Shown piece by piece: positions 1-11,300 of a stretch of DNA of 64,000 bases. The first letter of the stretch is position 1. Every line of letters begins with the position of its first letter. The notes below the pieces were generated by a model. That model saw only the letters and a list, made by a program, of their open reading frames with translations. It made no database searches and was not told where the DNA came from. Where the stretch lies: NCBI RefSeq assembly GCF_048544455.1, contig NC_133526.1, forward strand, positions 3,364,001 through 3,428,000, in the 5' to 3' direction. Source of the stretch: Silene latifolia (taxonomy: Eukaryota; Streptophyta; Magnoliopsida; Caryophyllales; Caryophyllaceae). The position numbers and the translations under genes are program-made.

Positions 1-94
1 TGCAATCTCTTCAATTACTCATGTCGATATCGATATCTTTAAGCTAAACTAACAACCTCATGTCGATATCGATATCTCACGGCATCACTTCTAC
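1..94. other. Left flank of the first LTR retrotransposon
   Basis: A short non-coding flank. It holds two copies of a motif containing tcgatatcgatatc and a block (aagctaaactaacaacctc) that recurs just after the retrotransposon, at about 8355. The 5 bases 90-94 (TCTAC) are the left copy of the target-site duplication. No gene is visible. Confidence 0.7.
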
Positions 95-1420
95 TGTAAT
101 ACTCCGTATTTATATGTCTTGGGGTACTCTATCGAGTAGCCCTTACTCTGTCGAGTAAGGGCAAGTTGCGGAATAAAATAGTTTCTGACCTGTTGGGTAC
201 TCGATCGAGTAGTCAGGCACTCGATCGAGTAGGGGGGTACTCGATCGAGTACCTTGGGTACTCGATCGAGTGTCCGGTTTTACGGGGGAGTTTTCTCGGG
301 TTTTGTTAATTACGCGATTAAGGTATTTAAACATATTCGCAATTGTTTTAAATCACTTTTTACAAAACCTAAAATCTGTTTAAGAGAGAAAGCAACTAGT
401 CTTCTTCCTAATCGCGTTCTTGACAATTCCCGGAGTTCAGACGGTCAGTTCGTATCGTAGTGCGCGTCGTTGGATTCCCTGCGTCGAGGGTAAGCTTTTA
501 ATATAATTTATATAATGTTTTGTTAAGATTGATGAAACCCTAATTTAGGAATTGGGGGTTTTTATGAGTAGTATTTGAATGGTAGCATCTATGTGTTGTA
601 TGGTAGGAGGAGAATTCGTAGAGGAGCCGTTTTGATACAAAAATTGTAGATACCGTCTGCGTGTTGTGCTTTCCAGGTAGGATTTCCTACTCAGTATTAG
701 TCCCATAATGGGATATTGGTGATGTGGTGTAGTTAGTTGTTTGATATGATGATTGTGATTGTGATTGTGATTGTGCTTGGTTGTCTATGGCTCTCGAGAT
801 GTGTTCTCGGCTGAGTGGGGTCACTTGCGGGAGTGACTTCACGCCCTAGTTTCGCCCTTCGTGGAACCCGCCACGGAAGGGATGTGCACATTAATGGACG
901 AGTTATCGCTCGTACGATGAGCGGGGCTTAGGTGGAACAGGCTGCGGTCCCCATCGCGCGGTAGTCCAAAGTGGACGGTCATATTGAGATGATGGGAGTT
1001 GGTGTGTGTGTGAGTGTGATTCAAATTGTCTGTGTATCTTGTTATTCTTTGTCTATATTGTTTGTGTGATTAGTACTTGACCCGGTGTTGTTTTGTAAAC
1101 TGCGGTGATCCATTCGGGGATGGTGAGCGATATTGAACAAGTATAGAGATGAGTACGGGGATAGGCCGGGATGGCCACGACATGACGATAGAGTCTTCCG
1201 TTGTAGTTTAGCATTTATTTACATTTCAGTTGAGAACAGATAGTTTGGAATAATGTATTGTACTTTCGGTTTGGTTTCGAGGATTGTATTTATTCATTAA
1301 ACTACTTATATTAAATGTTGTTTCGTTTTGTCTATTTGATTATCATACCTCGGCGCGAGATGGTGATGTCCTCATACCCGAGTGGTCCTGGTAAGGCACT
1401 TGGAGTATGGGGGTGTTACA
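95..1420 (+). repeat. 5' LTR of the chromovirus
   Basis: 1326 bp, TG...CA termini. It carries four perfect ACTCGATCGAGT palindromes at 199-210, 219-230, 239-250 and 260-271, preceded by two degenerate copies near 126-155. It also has a short attgtg array near 745-775. It differs from the 3' LTR mostly by small indels and a few substitutions, so the insertion is recent. Confidence 0.95.
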
Positions 1421-1422
1421 AA

Positions 1423-1434
1423 TGGTATCAGAGC
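1423..1434 (+). other. Primer-binding site (initiator tRNA-Met type)
   Basis: TGGTATCAGAGC lies two bases after the 5' LTR. It matches the PBS complementary to the 3' end of plant initiator methionine tRNA, common in plant LTR retrotransposons. Confidence 0.9.
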
Positions 1435-1855
1435 GACGATCCTGAAACCTGTAACCAATGAACTTAATGAACATAGGGAGTCAATTAAAATGAACCCGGG
1501 GTAGAAGTTGTAGGAGCTAGTGCAAAGGCTTGGGAGACGTCCTAAAGTCGCGGGGTCGCCCTACAACTTTGAACCGGTCACATGGGGGAAATGTGTGTTG
1601 AGTCATGTGTGTGCTAAGTAACTTACGTAACAATGTGATGGAATGTGTTGATGGTTGGATGTTCGAATTGGAAGTTGATGAGATAAAAGAAAAGTGATGT
1701 TATATATATATAGACATTGTTGATGAAATGATAGCATGATGGAATGTTTTACAACGTGGCAATTAATAGCATGATTGTTATGATATAATGTGATTTATAC
1801 GATTAGCATGTTAGTATATGACATAATATGCGGGTAGTCATTACGTATGGGTGGT

Positions 1856-2119
1856 ACTTGATCGAGTGAAGTCGACTCGATCGGGTAGGTTTTTGACGAT
1901 TTTGAGTCCGAATCGCGTTTTGGGGCACTCGATCGAGTAACTAGGGGTACTCGATCGAGTAGAAAATCACTCGATCGAGTAGCCTAGATACTCGATCGAG
2001 TGGGTTAGAGATCAAAAGGTCTGTTTGGTTCTGGAGTTTGGGTACTCGATCGAGTACATGGGGCCACTCGATCGAGTAGCCCGTTACTCGATCGAGTGGG
2101 TTTGGATACTCGATCGAGT
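1856..2119 (+). repeat. Leader array of ACTCGATCGAGT palindromes
   Basis: Eight perfect copies of the 12-bp palindrome at 1927, 1949, 1969, 1990, 2044, 2066, 2086 and 2108 (first base of each), plus degenerate copies near 1856 and 1874. They form two groups of four with 20-22-bp spacing, the same arrangement as the four copies inside each LTR. The array ends about 80 bp before the gag start codon. Confidence 0.95.
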
Positions 2120-2197
2120 AGGTTCTGGGCAGCGCGTTTTCGTGTTTTGAGGTTTAGTACGTGTGTTTATGTTTACCCTTTCTTATATAGCTTCAAG

Positions 2198-3360
2198 ATG
2201 CCGCCCAAGAGAAATGCTTTGTATGCGAGAGCTGAGCTTATGACTACGGACGACATCGTCAAGATGTTAGAGCACCAGGATGCTCTTACCGAGACCCGAA
2301 GAGAGTGAATGAGGACAAGGATAAGAGTAAGGAGAAGGAGGTTGACCATGCTAAAGTCAGCCTCTATATTGCGAGGTTTAACCCGAAGGAGTACAAGGGA
2401 GTTGAGGAGCCTAACCTTCTTGATAGTTGGTGAGGAGATGGAGAACATACTAGATTTAGTTCGCTTGTCCCGATGAGATGAGAGTGGATCAGGCCGCATT
2501 CTATCCGAGGGAGGCACTGGCAAGTGGTGGGATTCAGTGAAAGTGAGTGCCAAGGAGATATATACCAACCAAGGGTTACCTCGCTATACCTTGGGAGGAG
2601 TTTCGTAGGGGTCGTGAGGAAGGAGTTCGTACCCGAACATGTGAGGAGTAAGTTGAGAGAGGAGTTCGACAAGTTTAAGATGACTTCCGAGATGTCTGTG
2701 GCCGAGTACTACAGCGAGTTCAATGAGAAATCTAGATATCTTTGAGGATATGGGTTTGAGTGAGGAGAATCTGGCTTTGAGGTTTGAGAGAGGGCTAACC
2801 ACGAAAATTATGGATAAGTTACCCGTGGGAGTCCTTACTGATGTAAAGGAAGCATATGAGAGGGCTGGGAGAGCTGAGAGACTAGTGGAGATGGCTCAGG
2901 AGAGGTCAGGTGGAGAGAAGAGGAAGTCTGAGAGCGAGGGTGGTGGCCAATCTAATTTCAAGAAAGGCAACCACAATCAATCTAAGGGGTTTTCTTCTGG
3001 GTCTGGGTTTAGTGCTGGGACTTCCTTTGGGCGTGGCCGTGGGAGTGCGAGCAATAGTTGGGGAGTGACCTGCTTTGGTTGTGGTGGCGTAGGCCACAAG
3101 AGACATGAGTGCACAAGTACACCGGGATCTTTCCGGACCCTGCGCAGCTTCATGAGCAACAGACCGGCGGGATCATGGCCAAACCGGGGAGGTCAGAGCT
3201 ACCAGAGTGGAGGCAACCGCAACGGCGGTAATTCTTATCAGAAGACACCGATGAACAACAACAATAACAATCAAGGGTCGGGTGCTAAGCCGACTGCATC
3301 AGCCAGTACTGTCCAGGGAGGTGGGCAGAAGACCAGTGGCAAGTTGTTCATGATGGACAA
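2198..3360 (+). pseudogene. Chromovirus gag (frameshifted)
   Basis: Gag starts at the ATG at 2198 (MPPKRN...). The frame breaks near 2300 and again before 2720. A later segment reads as a Retrotrans_gag domain rich in charged helices (2600-2900). A glycine/serine/asparagine-rich linker then leads to a canonical CX2CX4HX4C zinc knuckle at 3071-3112 (C-F-G-C ... H ... C). Gag would package the element RNA into virus-like particles. The multiple indels make this copy a pseudogene as assembled. Sequencing indels are an alternative, since the LTRs look young. Confidence 0.85.
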
Positions 3361-3870
3361 GAAGACAGCTGAGGAAGATGCGCACGTTATCACCGGTACA
3401 TTTCTTGTTAATGGTGTTCCTACGTTTGTTTTGTTTGATTCGGGGGCTTCTCAGTCGTTTGTGTCTTCGAGTCATGTAAAACAGTTGGGTTTGAGAGTAT
3501 ATGAGTCTGTTAGGGAGCAAGTTTTCATACCTTCGGGTGAGTCTGTATCGTGTGGGAGGTTGTTTAGAGATGTATCTTTGATAGTTGGGCAAGTCGATTT
3601 CCCTGTAGATTTGCTGGAGTTTCCTTTTAATGGTTTTGAGATGATAGTTGGGATGGATTGGTTAGGAAAGTATAAAGCTAAGATAGACTGTCATCAAAAG
3701 AAAGTGTCCCTAAGAGGTCCTAAGGGTGTTAGTGTGTCTTACCGTGGGTTCCTAGTCAAACCCAAAGTTAAGTTGATTGCAGCTGTCACCTTGAAGTCGT
3801 ATCTGAGGAAGGGATGTCCTCTGATTTTGTGCCATGTGAGAGATGACCGGATAGAGAGCCCTACAGATTG
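3361..3870 (+). CDS. Aspartic protease domain of the chromovirus
   Basis: In frame with the zinc knuckle, this stretch encodes a retropepsin-type domain. The active site D-S-G-A is at 3437-3448, followed about 75 codons later by the hydrophobic I-V-G-M-D-W segment typical of Ty3/gypsy proteases. It would cleave the Gag-Pol polyprotein. The ORF (about 382 codons from 2723) stops at 3871, so the link to reverse transcriptase is broken by a frameshift. Confidence 0.85.
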
Positions 3871-3879
3871 ACGAGATAC

Positions 3880-4660
3880 CGGTGGTGGGAGAGTTTGCGA
3901 TGTTTTTCCGAGAGAGATTCCGGGTTGCCACCGAAGAGGGAGATAGATTTCACCGTTGAGTTGAAGCCAGGGACGGGGCCAATCTCTAAGGCACCGTACC
4001 GTATGGGTCCTAAGGAGATGGAGGAACTTAGGAAGCAGTTGGATGATTTGATAGAGAAGGGATACATTAGACCAAGTGTATCGCCTTGGGTGCACCCGAT
4101 TCTTTTTCGTGAAGAAGAAAGATGGGAGGTTGAGGCGTGTGCATCGATTACACGGAGTCGAACCGTGTGACGATAAAGAACAAGTATCCTTTGCCAAGGA
4201 TAGATGACCTGTTTGATCAGTTGAGCGGTGCAACGGTCTTTTCTAAGATTGATTTGAGGTCGGGGTACCATCAGGTGAAGATTAGAGATGTGGACATACC
4301 GAAGACAGCTTTCACGTCGAGGTATGGCCATTATGAGTATGTGGTGATGCCATTTGGGTTGTCTAATGCGCCGCAATGTTTATGGATTTGATGAATAGGA
4401 TCTTGAGACGCTTCTTGGACCGATTCGTGGTGGTGTTTATCGATGACATCTTAGTCTACTCTAAGACTAAGGAGGAGCATGAGGAGCATCCGAGGATCGT
4501 GTTGCAGACTTTGAGGATCATGAGTTGTATGCTAAGCTGTCCAAGTGTGAGTTCTAGTTAGAGAAAGTTGCCTTTCCTGGGCATGTAATCTCTAAAGATG
4601 GGGTAGCGTGGATCCGGCGAAGATTGAGGCGAGGACAAAGTGGGAAGCACCAAGAATGTT
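3880..4660 (+). pseudogene. Reverse transcriptase domain of the chromovirus (frameshifted)
   Basis: Fragments in three frames cover the RT fingers and palm. They include an I-D-L-R-S-G-Y-H-Q segment near 4250, the P-F-G-L-S-N-A motif near 4350 and the catalytic F-I-D-D box at 4436-4447 (the family more often has YVDD or YIDD). Frame shifts near 4130, 4380 and 4560 make the domain untranslatable as a unit. Its role would be reverse transcription of the genomic RNA. Confidence 0.85.
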
Positions 4661-4739
4661 CTTGAGGTGAGAAGTTTCTTGGGTTTAGCTGGATACTACA
4701 GACGGTTCATGAAAAGATTTCTCCAAGATAGCTAGACCG

Positions 4740-5210
4740 ATGACAAAGATTGATGAGGAAAGAGAACAGGTTTCGTTGGGATGAGAGTTGTGAGACGGCG
4801 TTCCAAACATTAAAGGAGCGTTTGACCACGGCTCCCTGTCCTCGCATTGCTGAAGGGAGCGAGAATTTTGAGGTTTATACGATGCCTCGAAGAATGGGTC
4901 AAGGGTTGTGTGTTGATGCAGAATGGCAAGGTGATTGCCTATGCTTCTAGGCAATTGAAGCCTTATGAGGAGAACTACCCTACTCATGATCTGGAGTTGG
5001 GTGCAGTGGTGTTTGCTCTCAAGATTTGGAGACATTACCTTTACGGAGCAATCTTTAAGGTATTTTCTGACCACAAGAGTCTTAAGTACATCTTCACGCA
5101 GAAGGAGTTGAACATGAGACAGAGGAGGTGGATGGAGTTGATTGGCGATTATGACATGGAAATCATCTACCATGAAGGAAGGCCAATGTTGTTCTTGACG
5201 CTTTGAGTAG
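4740..5210 (+). pseudogene. RNase H domain of the chromovirus (frameshifted)
   Basis: Two overlapping frames encode the RNase H region. The diagnostic segments are A-S-R-Q-L-K-P-Y-E, then [12 protein letters not shown] and F-S-D-H-K-S-L-K-Y (4940-5095), as in Ty3/gypsy RNase H. The first part (4750-4950) reads in another frame, so at least one indel lies near 4900. Confidence 0.8.
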
Positions 5211-5414
5211 AAAAAGTGTACATTCTCTCCTCCGTGTACTCTATCTTTGATGAGGTGAGGATGAGGTAGCGAGCTTTGGGATACATATGATGCGAAAAGG
5301 AGATGCCATGGGTGATATGACAAGACATATGGAGTTTTATGATGACATTCGGGATAAGCGAGGCTTTGGATCCTAAGATAGTGGAGTGGAGAGTGGAGTA
5401 GAAAAGGGACAAAG

Positions 5415-6230
5415 GTGTCCCGGTTTTCCATTCATACAGATGGTAGCTTGAGGTTTGATGGTAGGTGGTGTGTTCCTAACGATGAGGAGTTGAAAAAGAC
5501 GATCATGACAAGCGCGCATTGCACACCATATTCAGTTCATCCCGGTGGAGACAAGCTATACAAAGATTTGAAGAAAACGTTTTGGTGGCCTGGGATGAAG
5601 AAAGAGACAGCTGAGTTCGTGTCCCGTTGTTTGACATGCCAAAGAGTTAAAGGGGAACAGAGAAGACCACAAGGTAACATTCAGTCTTTAGAGGTGCCTG
5701 AGTGGAAGTGGGAATCCATTTCCATGGATTTCATTGTGGGTTTGCCGAAGAGTCAACAAGGTAACAACATGATCTGGGTGATAGTGGATCGTCTGACCAA
5801 GTCAGCTCACTTTGTTCCAATGAAAGATACGTGGACTAAGGCACAATTGGCTATGGTCTATCGAAAAAACGTGCTTAAGTTACATGGAATCCCTAAGGAC
5901 ATAGTGTCTGACAGAGATGCGAGGTTTATATCGAGGTTTTGGAAGGAGTTGCAGGAATCGTTGGGAACGACTTTGAAGATGAGTACAGACATTTCATCCT
6001 GCGACGGATGGGCAGACGAGAGAGAACAATCAAGACTCTTGAGGATATGTTGCGAGCTTGTGTGATGGATTTTGGTGGTAGGGGAGCGAGAGGTTGGACT
6101 TGATAGAGTTTTCTTACAACAACAGCTATCACACCGGTATTGGTATGGCACCGTTTGAGGCTTTGTATGGGAGGAGATGTAGGAGTCCAATCTGTTGAGA
6201 CGATAGTCTTGAGGCAGATGGTTTTAGGAC
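5415..6230 (+). pseudogene. Integrase domain of the chromovirus (3' part broken)
   Basis: A 216-codon open stretch carries the zinc-binding HHCC region (H...H then C-L-T-C) and the start of the catalytic core (M-D-F-I-V-G-L-P, then S-D-R-D). The frame is lost near 5990, before the catalytic glutamate. Remnants continue to about 6230. It would insert the cDNA into the host genome. Confidence 0.85.
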
Positions 6231-6368
6231 CAGAGATGGTGCATGAGATGGTGGAAATGCATTAAGATGATCGAAAACGGATGAGAGCGACCCAGATCGA
6301 AGAAGAGTTATGCAGATCTACATCGTCGGGACATAGAGTTTCAGGTTGGGGACAAGGTTCTTCTGAAA

Positions 6369-6788
6369 GTGTCTCCAATGCGTGGAGTTATGAGGTTTGG
6401 GAAGAAAGGCAAGCTAAGTCAGAAGTTTATAGGGCCTTATGAGATCTTAGAGCGAGTTGGGGAAGTTGCTTATCGTCTGGCATTACCAGCTGCATTAGAA
6501 AGAGTGCATAATGTGTTTCATGTATCGCAGCTGCGGAAGTATGTGAGTGACCCGTCACATGTGTTGGAGGCAGAGAGCTTAGAGCTGGATGAGTCTTTAT
6601 CATATCTGGAGGTGCCTAAGCAGATCCTAGACCGAAAGGTTAGAAAGACCAGGAGTGGTGAGACAGTTTTGCTTAAGATCCTTTGGTCTAACCACGAGAC
6701 TGAGGAAGCTACATGGGAGGCAGAGGATATCATGAAAGAGCGTTACCCCTTCCTTTTTGATCAGGTATGTATGGTTACGGGGACGTAA
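6369..6788 (+). CDS. Integrase C-terminus with chromodomain-like tail
   Basis: 139-codon ORF. It starts in the region that links the integrase to the GPF/Y-type module (F-I-G-P-Y-E) and the H-N-V-F-H-V-S-Q-L segment. It ends in a chromodomain-like tail (I-L-D-R-K-V-R ... W-S-N-H-E-T-E-E-A-T-W-E). That tail is the hallmark of plant chromoviruses, which target heterochromatin. The stop is at 6786-6788. Confidence 0.85.
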   Translation: MSPMRGVMRFGKKGKLSQKFIGPYEILERVGEVAYRLALPAALERVHNVFHVSQLRKYVSDPSHVLEAESLELDESLSYLEVPKQILDRKVRKTRSGETVLLKILWSNHETEEATWEAEDIMKERYPFLFDQVCMVTGT

Positions 6789-6997
6789 CCTTGTTTCTTT
6801 TAGGAGGGTAGGAGATGATCGCGAGCAGTTTTTAAGAGTTTTACACACCTTTTATAGGTTGTGTCGGTATGTTTGTCGGGATAGGTTGGGGTTAGTATCA
6901 TGTTTTACGTTGTGTTTTGTTTGACCTTCGAGTCGGGAGGCTTATGGGAGTACCTTTGTTTAGTGGTGGTTTGAACTTCGAGGACGAAGTTCCTTTT

Positions 6998-7010
6998 AAG
7001 GAGGGAAGAC
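6998..7010 (+). other. Polypurine tract of the chromovirus
   Basis: AAGGAGGGAAGAC immediately precedes the 3' LTR and would prime plus-strand DNA synthesis. Confidence 0.85.
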
Positions 7011-8340
7011 TGTAATACTCCGTATTTATATGTCTTGGGGTACTCTATCGAGTAGCCCTTACTCTGTCGAGTAAGGGCAAGTTGTGGAATAAAATAGTTT
7101 CTGACCTGTTGGGTACTCGATCGAGTAGCTGGGGCACTCGATCGAGTAGGGGGGTACTCGATCGAGTACCTTGGGTACTCGATCGAGTGTCCGGTTTTAC
7201 GTGGGAGTTTTCTCGGGTTTTGTTAATTACGCGATTAAGGTATTTAAACATATTCGCAATTGTTTTAAATCACTTTTTACAAAACCTAAAACCTGTTTAA
7301 GAGAGAAAGCAACTAGTCTTCTTCCTAATCGCGTTCTTGACAATTCCCGGAGTTCAGACGGTCAGTTCGTATCGTAGTGCGCGTCGTTGGATTCTCTGCG
7401 TCGAGGGTAAGCTTTTAATATAATTTATATAATGTTTTGTTAAGATTGATGAAACCCTAATTTAGGAATTGGGGGTTTTTATGAGTAGTATTTGAATGGT
7501 AGCATCTATGTGTTGTATGGTAGGAGGAGAATTCGTAGAGGAGCCGTTTGATACAAATTTGTAGATACCGTCTGCGTGTTGTGCTTTCCAGGTAGGATTT
7601 CCTACTCAGTATTAGTCCCATAATGGGATATTGGTGATGTGCTGTAGTTAGTTGTTTGATATGATGATTGTGATTGTGATTGTGATTGTGCTTGGTTGTC
7701 TATGGCTCTCGAGATGCGTTCTCGGCTGAGTGGGGTCACTTGCGGGAGTGACTTCACGCCCTAGTTTCGCCCTTCGTGGAACCCGCCACGGAAGGGGATG
7801 TGCACATTAATGGACAGGGTTATCGCTCGTACGATGAGCGGGGCTTAGGTGGGAACGGCTGTGGTCCCCCACTGGCGGGTACGTCCATGGACGATCGGTA
7901 TTGAGATGATGGGAGTTGGTGTGTGTGTGAGTGTGACGATTCGGTATGTGTATCTTGTTATTCTTGTCTATATTGTTTGTGTGATTAGTACGACCCCTGG
8001 TGTTGTTTTGTAAACCTGCGGTGATCCATTCGGGGATGGTGAGCGGATATTGAACAGTATAGAGATGAGTACGGGGATAGGCGGGGATGGCCACGACATG
8101 ACGATAGAGTCTTCCGCTGTAGTTTAGCATTTATTTACATTTCAGTTGAGAACAGATAGTTTGGAATAATGTATTGTACTTTCAGTTTGGTTTCGAGGAT
8201 TGTATTTATTCATTAAACTACTTATATTAAATGTTGTTTCTGTTTTGTCTATTTGATTATCATACCTCGGGCGACCGAGATGGTGATGTCCTCATACCTG
8301 AGTGGTCCTGGTAAGGCACTTGGAGTATGGGGGTGTTACA
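7011..8340 (+). repeat. 3' LTR of the chromovirus
   Basis: 1330 bp, TG...CA termini, followed by the right target duplication TCTAC (8341-8345). Four perfect ACTCGATCGAGT palindromes begin at 7115, 7136, 7156 and 7177, matching the positions in the 5' LTR. Confidence 0.95.
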
Positions 8341-8345
8341 TCTAC

Positions 8346-11300
8346 AACTCAATTTAAGCTAAACTAACAACCTCTTCAATTACTCATGTCGATATCTTTT
8401 TTCACAAAAAGCTGTAGAGGTATAGTGTCCCTCACACAAAATGAGAGTGGATAATGTCCGTCTACAATGAAACAGATTGTATCTTTTTATCTATTTTTCC
8501 TTTTTTTAACAACAGTAAAGATATTGCAGCTTACACAATACTTACCCGACTCCGATAATCGGGTAATATCATCAACTCATACTAAACAAAATTAGAATAG
8601 AATGTGTTGGAAGAACAAAGAAAGTGAAAGTCAATAGACGTTCAAAATGTTCATACTAGCTGTTACAATTCACGTTTCATTTGACATTTTCCATGTCTTT
8701 CTTAGTTTCTGGAACCGTGGAAAGAAGATTGACTGCCGCAACGTGATACAAATAATAAATACAAAAAGGTCACCTTCATATATAAAGGAGAACAACGTCA
8801 AGCTTAACATTTTGGCTAGTGTCAATATTTGGGGCTTAGACAACTTCTATGGTTGTCAACTTGTCACCCAGTATTAAGTACTTTCGTACATCAATTCTTA
8901 ATTCTTATTAACCCGTTTTAAATATAAAAACGGTTGAGTATGAATGTATGATATGTAGAAATTGGACAAAGCAAAAATAATGTCTCATTTATATTAAATA
9001 AAGTGTTATTTGACTTGATTAATCTTAAAATTAAAATTTAATTTAGAATGCGCGGTATTATAAAGTTTTTATTTTTGTATTACTTAATCATGCTAAATTA
9101 ACACTTCATTAATTTTTCATATTTCGCGTCATTATATTTTGATATGAGGAAAAAAATTGAACTGTAAAATAATAGTATATCTCATTAATTGTTCAATTTT
9201 CTCGTTATTTTATTTTGTTTCAAGCAAAAAATAAATTAAAACTAAAAATTAATCCAAGAGAATTGAGTAATGTGCTGAAATGTATTTTTTTTTTTTAAAA
9301 AAAAAATTATATCACAAAGCTAATGATTCCAATTTATAAATTATCGCAACTATTTTTGTTATGAAAGTAATTAAAACCATTTATAGTTTTATTTATACAT
9401 AGTATGAATAGTATGAGTCACGTCATTCTCAAATAATAATATCAATAAAAGATTTAATAGTCTTTTATTATTTATATACTTTAATTAAAATATTATAATT
9501 TAGTTTTTAGTGAAAACTATGTAATTTGATGATAAGATTAATTTTAATGAAAAGAATTATATAATAAAATACATTATAATTATTATTAATTTTCTTATTT
9601 AGTGAATACAACTAAATTATCAATAACTTCCTTATTTAAAAAGATGTTTTTTGGGGGAGAAATTTCAAATTTGTAAGTTCACCTATTTTTTTTAGTAGAG
9701 GTAGATAGGGGATGGATGTAACCGACTTGAGACTTGAGAGAATCCACACGTTCAAAGCTTGTTTTAGGCGCTGTTTGGTAAACGGCATATTGGCCAATTT
9801 TTAGCATATTCAAGGGTTTTAGCATCTTTGATCAATCAATATGCTAATTTTAGTGTTTGGTAAATAACATATTAAAACAGAATATTTGGGGTCAATATAC
9901 TGTTTACCCTATCATATTGGTTAACATATTGTAAAATACTATAATTTTTTTCTCAATTTTACAAAAAAAACTAATAATCTTCTAATCGTAATCTGCCAAT
10001 TACCAAACACTCAAATTAATTCTGCTAATTATAATATGTTAGTCAAACCTTCTGATAAAATCTGTCATTTATAATCTGCTTTTGCTGAAATTAATCCACT
10101 GTTTACCAAACAGGTTGGTTTTAAGTACGAAGTACTATATTAAGAAGACCCCATATCATTTATGGACTAACTCTCTCGTGTTGTTGTAAGTAGGGGGTAG
10201 ATTCTAGCCTATTTAAGCCTGAGCTCGGGTGAGCTTGAAATCGGCTCGAAAACTTGTGCTTGAGCTCGGAACAACGGCTTGTATTAGGCTCGAGCTTGGT
10301 TAAATCATTACTTCGTATTTTTTTTACCTTTTTTAGCTTCTAAATTAAATTAAAAATAAATATATTTTTAGAAAAATGCAAATATAAGATACTTACCAAA
10401 TATAATAAAAATATAATCATTAAATGGTAAAATAATTTTTTATTCAAAATCGTCTCAAATTTGGTCTACCTCAGCTCGGATCAGTTTTGACCGATTTCGA
10501 GATGAGCTTTTACTTAGCTGGTTCAGAGGGATCTATGAGGCGGCTTAAATCATTTACAGTCCCGTTTGTAAGTATAATTTTAAATTCCAGTTTACATACT
10601 TTTGATTCCTGAACTCGCCCTAATTCCAGAACTAATTTGGACGGATGACGAATGGAGAATATTTGAACTAGACTCAACACACATTATTTTAACATAAATT
10701 CTCATTTTATACGGTTATTTTCGCTTGAGATTCAGATGAGTCATATGTGACTATGTGAGTATGTGACCATTTTATTTTGAACATAAAGTGGTCACATATA
10801 GCCCGTGTGAATGCTTTAGACGAAAATAATTGTCTGAAATGAGACCTGTTGTTATTTTAAGCTTTTGTACAATAATTTTAATAAATTGAAATCTATAAAA
10901 TCTAACAATGTACTCCATATTTAGCTTAAATTTGGTTTTTCTTTATGTCAGGAATTTATTGAAACACGTCCTCCTGATGAATGTAATTAATAGGAGCAGA
11001 AGTTCGAGATAGGAGTACGAGTAGAAAGTAGATTTTTACTACTGTAATTAATATTTCAAAGTACTAGTAGTACGAAATAAGTGTGACTGTTTGAGAGTGT
11101 GTTTGCAAAATTGTACAGAAATAGTGAAAAGTAAAGATACCAAGTACTCACATTATGACACGTTCATCTTTGACAGATGACAGTCCCTCTATTTCTGGTT
11201 CGTAGGTGGTACGTATTCGGCGTTGCACTCTTCCGAAATAGTCGCATGCTAAATATTTGCTGCAATTCTTGTACTACTAAATAGTGCTCACTTGGTCAAT

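Larger units (their letters stand above)
95..8340 (+). mobile_element. Ty3/gypsy chromovirus (Tekay/Del-like), complete but coding-defective
   Basis: Complete 8.2-kb LTR retrotransposon. Two near-identical LTRs (95-1420 and 7011-8340) start TGTAATACTCC and end GTGTTACA. The perfect 5-bp target duplication TCTAC lies at 90-94 and 8341-8345. A primer-binding site follows the left LTR and a purine tract precedes the right one. The internal order gag, protease, reverse transcriptase, RNase H, integrase and C-terminal chromodomain-like tail is that of Ty3/gypsy chromoviruses, and the tail resembles the Tekay/Del clade. The frame breaks many times, so this copy is not autonomous as read. Clade assignment is from motif memory, not a phylogeny. 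Confidence 0.95.

Noticed and set aside
8647-8877. 76-codon ORF after the chromovirus
   Set aside because: No recognisable domain, start context or neighbouring exons; the surrounding DNA is AT-rich spacer.
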